6,271 nucleotides of DNA, taken from positions 2,348 to 8,618 of the forward strand of contig DIVE01000061.1 of NCBI GenBank assembly GCA_002423265.1, given 5' to 3'. The DNA is from Methylophilaceae bacterium UBA6140 (GTDB taxonomy: Bacteria; Pseudomonadota; Gammaproteobacteria; Burkholderiales; Methylophilaceae). Positions 1 to 6,271 of the stretch are shown piece after piece. Below the pieces are notes generated by a model. That model saw nothing but the letters and a program-made list of their open reading frames with translations. It ran no database searches and was not told the DNA's origin. Made by a program: the position numbers and the translations under genes. Each line of letters begins with the position of its first letter. Positions within the stretch are counted from its first letter, which is position 1.

Positions 1-2238
<2,238 letters not shown>

Positions 2239-2271
2239 TAAGATATCAGCAACAAGGTAGACGTTAATTTC

Positions 2272-2307
2272 AAACCACGCCTGGGCGCCAGGTGTGGTTT
2301 TTGTTTT
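2272..2307 (+). terminator. Strong intrinsic terminator between carB and greA
   Basis: A 13-base-pair stem (2272-2284 with 2288-2300, one G-U pair) closes a GCG loop and runs straight into a T-rich tract, TTTTTGTTTT (2298-2307). This is a textbook rho-independent terminator for rightward transcription. It lies 33 bases after the carB stop and ends 29 bases before the greA ATG, so it most simply ends the carB transcript. It could also act as an attenuator inside a greA leader. The opposite strand lacks a good T tract (only TTTG), so it is not convincingly bidirectional. Confidence 0.9.
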
Positions 2308-2336
2308 GTGCAACAGGATAGAGGTTATAAAAGAAA

Positions 2337-2813
2337 ATGAATCAAATTCCAGTGACGATCAGAGGTGCGGAGCTCCTCAAGCAGGAATTGCAGCGGTTGC
2401 GTAGCGTAGATCGCCCGCAGGTCATTCAGGCGATCGCCGAGGCGCGTGCGCAGGGCGACCTGTCCGAAAACGCCGAATACGAGTCAGCCAAGGAGCGTCA
2501 GAGTTTCATCGAAGGCCGCATCGCCGAAATCGAAGCCAAGCTCTCAAACGCCCAGGTCATCGATCCCTTGACCTTGAACGCCGATGGCCGTTGCGTGTTC
2601 GGTGCGACCGTTGAAGTGGAAGACCTCGACAACGGCGGTACCAGTACCTATCAGATCGTCGGTGACGACGAAGCGGATATCAAGTCAGGCAAGATTTCGG
2701 TGAGCTCGCCGATTGCACGGGCGCTGATCGGCAAGACCGCCGGTGACGTCGCGGAAGTGATGGCACCGAGCGGTCTGCGTTCCTACGAAATTCTGGACGT
2801 GCAATACATCTGA
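2337..2813 (+). CDS. greA: Transcription elongation factor GreA
   Basis: The 158-residue product has the same length as E. coli GreA and aligns with it from remembered sequence end to end without obvious gaps. GreA inserts its coiled coil into the RNA polymerase secondary channel and stimulates cleavage of backtracked RNA, restarting stalled complexes. The N-terminal coiled coil spans about residues 10-75. The tip carries the acidic pair D41 and E44 in GDLSENAEY, the residues needed for Mg2+ coordination during cleavage. The C-terminal globular FKBP-like domain (about 80-158) includes [10 protein letters not shown] and [10 protein letters not shown], both family signatures. The ATG at 2337 is the natural start because IPVTIRGAE follows at once. 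The only Shine-Dalgarno-like element is GAGG (2321-2324), 12 bases upstream, a rather long spacing in an A-rich leader. The stop TGA overlaps the next gene's ATG. Confidence 0.98.
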   Translation: MNQIPVTIRGAELLKQELQRLRSVDRPQVIQAIAEARAQGDLSENAEYESAKERQSFIEGRIAEIEAKLSNAQVIDPLTLNADGRCVFGATVEVEDLDNGGTSTYQIVGDDEADIKSGKISVSSPIARALIGKTAGDVAEVMAPSGLRSYEILDVQYI

Positions 2814-3262
2814 TGCGTCAACTCTCGGACAAGCTGGCACTCATCGTCGTTACCGCCTGGGTCGGCGCCTTGTGGGCGGTCGGTTATCTGGTTGCGCCGA
2901 CTCTGTTTCAGGTGCTGGATGACCGCCAGCTGGCCGGTATGCTGGCGGGCAGGATGTTCACGCTGGTGGCTTATGTCGGCATGGGAGCTGCGTTCTATTT
3001 GCTCATACACCGCCTGGTCAGGGTTGGCACCGGCGCGCTGAAGCAGGGATTTTTCTGGATCGTGCTGGTGATGCTGCTATTGGTAGTGGCCGGCCATTTC
3101 GGCATTCAATCGCTGCTGGCCGGCCTGAAGGCGCAGGCTTTGCCGGCAGACGTGATGCAAAGCATTTTTGCCGACCGTTTCCGGACCTGGCACGGCGTTG
3201 CCAGCATCGCCTACCTGATTGAAAGTCTGCTCGGCATCGCGCTGGTACTGAAGGCGCGCTGA
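2813..3262 (+). CDS. DUF4149-family four-helix membrane protein
   Basis: The 149-residue protein is strongly hydrophobic, with four likely membrane helices at about 8-31, 48-66, 80-103 and 127-146. No signal peptide or catalytic motif is visible. The helix-1 motif WVGALWAVGYLVAPTLF and the final-helix segment RFRTWHGVASIAYLIESLLG match my memory of the DUF4149 family, which commonly sits beside greA and yhbY in betaproteobacteria. Its biochemical function is unknown. The start ATG overlaps the greA stop by one base (TGATG), which suggests translational coupling and a shared mRNA. A separate Shine-Dalgarno is not evident. The loop between helices 3 and 4 (about 104-126) is polar and ends in a basic patch with R122 and R124. 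Assignment to the family is fairly secure, but any role in transcription or in membrane quality control is speculation from position only. Confidence 0.87.
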   Translation: MRQLSDKLALIVVTAWVGALWAVGYLVAPTLFQVLDDRQLAGMLAGRMFTLVAYVGMGAAFYLLIHRLVRVGTGALKQGFFWIVLVMLLLVVAGHFGIQSLLAGLKAQALPADVMQSIFADRFRTWHGVASIAYLIESLLGIALVLKAR

Positions 3263-3286
3263 GCGGGCCGCTGCGTTGCCGGGGAT

Positions 3287-3574
3287 TTATTTCGGCAGGA
3301 CGATTCGGGCTTTTTCCGAAGGGCGATAGATCACCAACTGTTTGCCGATGTGATGTACTGCAACGGCACCGGATTTTTCGCAGATATCTTCCAGCATGCT
3401 GACGCGCAAGGCGCGGTCGTCGCCCGCTACCTTGATCTTGATAAGTTCATGGGCGTTGAGCGCGAGCTCGATCTCTTTCAACACTTGTTCCGTAAGTCCG
3501 GCATTGCCGATACTGACCACTGGGTTAAGATGATGGCCAAGGCCGCGCAGGTAACTGATTTGTCTGGAGTTCAA
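3287..3574 (-). CDS. yhbY: YhbY, CRM-domain RNA-binding protein linked to 50S assembly
   Basis: This minus-strand gene encodes 95 residues, close to the 97 of E. coli YhbY. It consists of a single CRM domain, an RNA-binding fold shared with plant chloroplast splicing factors; the bacterial protein is known to associate with precursor 50S ribosomal subunits. Supporting motifs are HHLNPVVSIGNAGLTE (14-29) with the GNAG loop (23-26) that typifies CRM domains, HELIKIKV (42-49), and the C-terminal GKQLVIYRPS (77-86). The start is a TTG at 3574: an in-frame TGA lies seven codons upstream with no ATG or GTG between, and homology begins within a few residues. The gene runs opposite to its neighbours, converging on the DUF4149 gene with 24 bases between stops and diverging from rlmE across 121 bases. 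Confidence 0.95.
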   Translation of the reverse strand: MNSRQISYLRGLGHHLNPVVSIGNAGLTEQVLKEIELALNAHELIKIKVAGDDRALRVSMLEDICEKSGAVAVHHIGKQLVIYRPSEKARIVLPK

Positions 3575-3589
3575 GGGGTGTATCTCTTT
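3572..3589 (-). promoter_or_regulatory. yhbY TTG start with weak ribosome-binding site
   Basis: On the minus strand AAAGAGA (3589-3583) lies 8 bases ahead of the TTG at 3574-3572. The purine stretch is only a modest Shine-Dalgarno match, but no other initiation codon of the ATG, GTG or TTG type occurs between the upstream in-frame stop and this TTG. The next in-frame ATG would encode M60, far inside the CRM domain. Confidence 0.5.
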
Positions 3590-3616
3590 GATTCAAAAAG
3601 GCTCGCATTCTATCAC
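3588..3616 (+). promoter_or_regulatory. Weak sigma70-like candidate promoter for rlmE
   Basis: TTGATT (3588-3593) and TATCAC (3611-3616) are separated by 17 bases, and each matches 4 of 6 consensus positions. rlmE should need a promoter in this gap because the gene behind it points the other way. The match is weak and overlaps the yhbY candidate -10 on the opposite strand. Apart from these elements and the rlmE Shine-Dalgarno, nothing else was recognised in the 121-base gap. Confidence 0.2.
3607..3615 (-). promoter_or_regulatory. Putative extended -10 promoter element for yhbY
   Basis: Read on the minus strand this is TGATAGAAT: an extended -10 TGn followed by TAGAAT, a 5 of 6 match to TATAAT. 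Transcription would begin near 3600, leaving a leader of about 25 bases before the TTG start. No good -35 hexamer is seen at 16-18 bases, which is compatible with an extended -10 promoter but keeps the call tentative. Confidence 0.4.
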
Positions 3617-3695
3617 ACTCGATATCAGGACACTTCCATAAATGCAGACTTGCACAAATGCAGGCCGGGCGAGATGAACCGACAGGAACGGCACT

Positions 3696-4313
3696 ATGAA
3701 AAGAACGCGTACCAGCAAGGGCTGGATGCAGGAACATGTCAATGACGAGTACGTCAAACGCGCCCAGCGTGACGGTTACCGGGCGCGTGCCGCTTACAAG
3801 CTGATCGAGATCGACGACAAGGATCGCCTGATCAAGCCCGGTATGACCATTGTCGATCTGGGTTCGACGCCGGGCAGCTGGTCACAGGTGGCGATACAGC
3901 GCCTCAAGGGGCAGGGCAAGGTGATCGCACTGGATATCCTGGAGATGCAGCCGATTGCCGGCGTCCGCTTTATTCAGGGCGATTTCCGCGAACAGGCGGT
4001 GCTGGATCAATTGGAAGCAAGCCTGGAAAATTTGCCGGTAGACCTTGTAATTGCCGATATGGCGCCCAATATCAGCGGTATCAGCGATGTGGATCAGGCC
4101 CGCGCCATGCACCTGACCGAGCTGGCATTGGATTTCAGTAGCAAATGGCTGAAACCGGGCGGCAACTTTCTGGTCAAAGTGTTCAACGGTAGCGGCTTTG
4201 AAGAAATTGCCGGTCACATGCGGCAAGCCTTCGACAAAGTCGTGACCCGCAAACCGAAAGCATCGCGCGACCGTAGCAGTGAGGTATATCTTCTGGGCTT
4301 GGGTAAGCGCTGA
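3696..4313 (+). CDS. rlmE: 23S rRNA (uridine-2552 2'-O) methyltransferase RlmE (RrmJ/FtsJ)
   Basis: The 205-residue protein is close to E. coli RlmE (209 aa) in length and sequence. RlmE uses S-adenosylmethionine to methylate the 2'-OH of U2552 in the 23S A loop during late 50S assembly. The Rossmann-type fold shows the SAM motif [11 protein letters not shown] (54-64), QGDFRE (94-99) and DMAPNISG (121-128). The catalytic K-D-K-E tetrad is intact as K35, D121, K161 and E196, each three residues lower than K38, D124, K164 and E199 of E. coli. The ATG at 3696 has a clear Shine-Dalgarno AGGAA (3684-3688) seven bases upstream. ftsH follows 102 bases downstream, the same neighbour as in E. coli, with no intrinsic terminator between them, so co-transcription is likely. 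The family can be confused with other FtsJ-type methyltransferases, but length, tetrad and context all favour RlmE. Confidence 0.97.
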   Translation: MKRTRTSKGWMQEHVNDEYVKRAQRDGYRARAAYKLIEIDDKDRLIKPGMTIVDLGSTPGSWSQVAIQRLKGQGKVIALDILEMQPIAGVRFIQGDFREQAVLDQLEASLENLPVDLVIADMAPNISGISDVDQARAMHLTELALDFSSKWLKPGGNFLVKVFNGSGFEEIAGHMRQAFDKVVTRKPKASRDRSSEVYLLGLGKR

Positions 4314-4361
4314 AGTCGCAATAACGCTGGACGCCTGAAGCATCCGCGCAAGATTTTCTGC

Positions 4362-4378
4362 AAGAATAGGGTTAGAAT
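4362..4378 (+). promoter_or_regulatory. Possible internal promoter -10 elements ahead of ftsH
   Basis: The 102-base rlmE-ftsH gap holds two overlapping-scale -10 candidates: AAGAAT (4362-4367) preceded by TGC, an extended -10 form, and TAGAAT (4373-4378), a 5 of 6 match. No convincing -35 hexamer accompanies either. Either would give a leader of roughly 30-40 bases that keeps the ftsH Shine-Dalgarno. Confidence 0.22.
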
Positions 4379-4402
4379 TCAAGCAGCATCTCCCATTAAT
4401 TT

Positions 4403-4418
4403 AAGGAACGGGATTTTG
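4403..4418 (+). promoter_or_regulatory. ftsH Shine-Dalgarno and TTG start codon
   Basis: AAGGAA (4403-4408) sits seven bases before TTG (4416-4418). This strong, well-spaced site fixes the start at TTG. The next in-frame ATG is codon 19 at 4470, lies inside the first membrane helix and has no such site, so an ATG start would delete the N-terminal anchor. Confidence 0.85.
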
Positions 4419-6271
4419 AACAACATCGTCAAGAACATCGCAGTATGGCTCATCGTCGCTTTGGTGCTGATGACCGTATTCAATCAATTCGGCCCCAAGA
4501 CCGCGTCTGAAGGTCAGGTTGTCTATTCCCAGTTCATCGATCAGGTGAAACAGGGGCAGATCGCCAAGGTGACGATTGATGGGCGCGTATTGCGCGGCGA
4601 GACCAATGATGGTCGCAAGTTCAATACCTATGCGCCTTCCGACCCATGGCTGGTTTCCGACCTGCTGAAAAACAATGTCATCGTCGAAGCCAAGCCGGAC
4701 GAAGAGCAATCGCTGCTGATGAGCATCTTCGTTTCCTGGTTCCCTATGTTGCTGCTGATCGGCGTCTGGATATTCTTCATGCGTCAGATGCAGGGTGGAG
4801 GCAAGGGCGGTGCGTTCTCGTTCGGCAAGAGCCGTGCACGCCAGCTGGATGAAAGCTCCAATCAGGTGACGTTTGCCGACGTTGCAGGCTGCGACGAATC
4901 CAAGGAGCAGGTCTCCGAGCTGGTCGAATTTCTGCGCGATCCTGGAAAATTCCAGAAACTGGGCGCGCGCATTCCACGCGGCGTGCTGATGGTCGGCCCT
5001 CCCGGTACCGGCAAGACATTGCTGGCGAAAGCCATTGCCGGCGAGGCGAAGGTGCCGTTCTTCACCATCTCCGGTTCCGACTTCGTTGAAATGTTCGTCG
5101 GTGTCGGCGCAGCACGTGTGCGCGACATGTTCGAGCAAGCGAAGAAGAGTGCACCATGCATTATTTTCATCGATGAAATCGATGCTGTCGGCCGTCATCG
5201 CGGCGGTGGCACCGGCGGCGGCAACGACGAGCGTGAACAGACGCTGAACCAGCTGCTGGTTGAACTCGACGGCTTTGAAGCCAATTCCGGCGTCATCGTC
5301 ATTGCCGCCACCAACCGTGCAGACGTGCTGGACAAGGCCTTGTTGCGCCCCGGCCGGTTCGACCGTCAGGTGATGGTCGGTTTGCCCGACATCCGCGGCC
5401 GTGAACAGATTCTGATGGTGCACATGCGCAAGGTGCCGATTGATCCGGACGTCAAGGCCGATATCATTGCGCGCGGCACGCCCGGTTTTTCCGGCGCCGA
5501 TTTGGCCAATCTGGTCAACGAAGCTGCGCTGATTGCCGCCAATCGCAACAAGCGCACGGTGGAGATGCAGGATTTCGAAGACGCCAAGGACAAGATATTC
5601 ATGGGTCCCGAGCGCCGCTCCATGGTCATGCGCGAAGAAGAGCGCCGCAACACCGCTTACCATGAATCCGGTCATGCCGTAGTCGCCAAGTTGCTGCCGA
5701 AGGCCGACCCGGTGCACAAGGTCACCATCATGCCGCGCGGCTGGGCATTGGGCCTGACCTGGCAGTTGCCGGAATTCGACCGTATCAGCAATTACCGCGA
5801 CAAGATGCTGGAAGAAATCTCGATTCTGTTCGGCGGCCGTATTGCCGAGGAAGTGTTCATGCACCAGATGTCGACCGGCGCTTCGAACGATTTCGAGCGT
5901 GCGACCAAGCTGGCACGCGATATGGTCACGCGCTATGGCATGTCCGATTCCATGGGCACCATGGTTTATGTCGACAACGATCAGGATTCTTTCTTCGGAC
6001 GCATGTCTGCCCGCACCGTTTCGGAAGCGACGCAGCAGAAAGTCGATACTGAAGTTCGCCGCATACTCGACGAGCAGTACGCAATTGCCCGTAAACTGCT
6101 GGAAGACAATCGTGACAAGGTAGAAGCGATGGCTGCGGCACTGCTGGAATGGGAAACCATCGATGCCGAGCAGATCAACGACATCATGGCGGGGCTGCCG
6201 CCGCGCGCGCCGAAACCACCGCAGGCGCCCAGCAAAGCCGACAAGCCGGATGCAGGCGCTCCCGGCCCGGC
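4416..6271 (+). CDS. ftsH: ATP-dependent zinc metalloprotease FtsH, 3'-truncated by window edge
   Basis: The frame is open from a TTG start at 4416 to the right edge, giving 618 residues with no stop; E. coli FtsH has 644, so only a short tail is missing. FtsH forms an inner-membrane hexamer that unfolds and degrades membrane and regulatory proteins in the cytoplasm. Order of parts: helix 1 (about 5-23), periplasmic domain (24-101), helix 2 (about 102-121), AAA+ domain with Walker A GPPGTGKT (194-201), pore motif FVG (227-229), Walker B FIDEID (251-256) and arginine fingers R311 and R314, then the M41 peptidase with zinc motif HESGH (416-420, E417 catalytic) and third ligand D492. All key residues are present. 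The tail from about 591 is rich in Pro, Ala and Lys and looks disordered. It follows rlmE, as in E. coli. The TTG start has a strong AAGGAA site. Confidence 0.98.
   Translation, partial: MNNIVKNIAVWLIVALVLMTVFNQFGPKTASEGQVVYSQFIDQVKQGQIAKVTIDGRVLRGETNDGRKFNTYAPSDPWLVSDLLKNNVIVEAKPDEEQSLLMSIFVSWFPMLLLIGVWIFFMRQMQGGGKGGAFSFGKSRARQLDESSNQVTFADVAGCDESKEQVSELVEFLRDPGKFQKLGARIPRGVLMVGPPGTGKTLLAKAIAGEAKVPFFTISGSDFVEMFVGVGAARVRDMFEQAKKSAPCIIFIDEIDAVGRHRGGGTGGGNDEREQTLNQLLVELDGFEANSGVIVIAATNRADVLDKALLRPGRFDRQVMVGLPDIRGREQILMVHMRKVPIDPDVKADIIARGTPGFSGADLANLVNEAALIAANRNKRTVEMQDFEDAKDKIFMGPERRSMVMREEERRNTAYHESGHAVVAKLLPKADPVHKVTIMPRGWALGLTWQLPEFDRISNYRDKMLEEISILFGGRIAEEVFMHQMSTGASNDFERATKLARDMVTRYGMSDSMGTMVYVDNDQDSFFGRMSARTVSEATQQKVDTEVRRILDEQYAIARKLLEDNRDKVEAMAAALLEWETIDAEQINDIMAGLPPRAPKPPQAPSKADKPDAGAPGP

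Noticed and set aside
2326..2331. TATAAA as a -10 box for greA.
   Set aside because: It ends only five bases before the ATG, so the transcript would start at or within the coding sequence and lack any ribosome-binding site.
3304..3320. TTCGG/CCGAA hairpin with a T-rich loop as a terminator.
   Set aside because: It is a five-base stem inside the yhbY coding region with the T residues in the loop rather than after the stem.
3882..4382. A 166-residue minus-strand open frame opposite rlmE.
   Set aside because: It overlaps rlmE antisense, has no recognisable motif, and its composition is explained by the codon bias of the real gene.
4372..4398. A sigma32-like pattern before ftsH: TTAGAA, 13 bases, TCCCATTA.
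   Set aside because: Matches are partial (4 of 6 in the -35), and transcription would start near 4405, cutting into the AAGGAA ribosome-binding site, so it would make a poor ftsH mRNA.
4401..5864. A 487-residue open frame on the minus strand opposite ftsH.
   Set aside because: It lies wholly antisense to an unmistakable ftsH, is rich in His, Gln and Ala in the manner of a mirrored GC-biased codon pattern, and shows no recognisable domain. It is a shadow frame.

Overview
This window is a conserved housekeeping block of a Gram-negative proteobacterium, most likely a betaproteobacterium. The evidence is the gene order carB - greA - DUF4149 membrane protein - (yhbY, reversed) - rlmE - ftsH, GreA and FtsH sequence wording typical of that class (for example HESGH and the [13 protein letters not shown] stretch in FtsH), and moderately high GC with GC-rich third codon positions throughout. 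The order or genus cannot be fixed from these genes alone. No phage, transposon, CRISPR, tRNA or rRNA material is visible, and base and codon use look uniform from end to end.

Layout: positions 1-2238 hold the C-terminal 70% of carB (carbamoyl-phosphate synthase large chain; the 5' part lies outside the window). A strong intrinsic terminator hairpin follows at 2272-2307. greA (2337-2813) starts about 30 bases after it, and its stop codon overlaps the start of a small four-helix DUF4149 membrane protein (2813-3262) in a TGATG junction. yhbY (3287-3574) converges on that gene from the minus strand with only 24 bases between the stops. A 121-base divergent gap (3575-3695) carries the putative yhbY promoter and probably the rlmE promoter. 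rlmE (3696-4313) and ftsH (4416 to beyond the right edge) run rightward, separated by 102 bases that may hold an extra ftsH promoter.

How the genes relate: carB supplies carbamoyl phosphate for pyrimidines and arginine. GreA rescues backtracked RNA polymerase. YhbY is a small CRM-domain protein linked to 50S ribosome assembly, and RlmE methylates 23S rRNA at a late 50S step. FtsH is the membrane AAA+ protease that degrades damaged membrane proteins and regulators. The rlmE-ftsH pair is a known conserved neighbourhood (rrmJ-ftsH in E. coli), joining ribosome maturation to protein quality control.

Nothing here looks like a new biological system. The points most worth a second look are the terminator placed so close to greA that it may act as a greA leader attenuator, the translationally coupled and uncharacterised DUF4149 protein, and the TTG start codons of both ftsH and yhbY.
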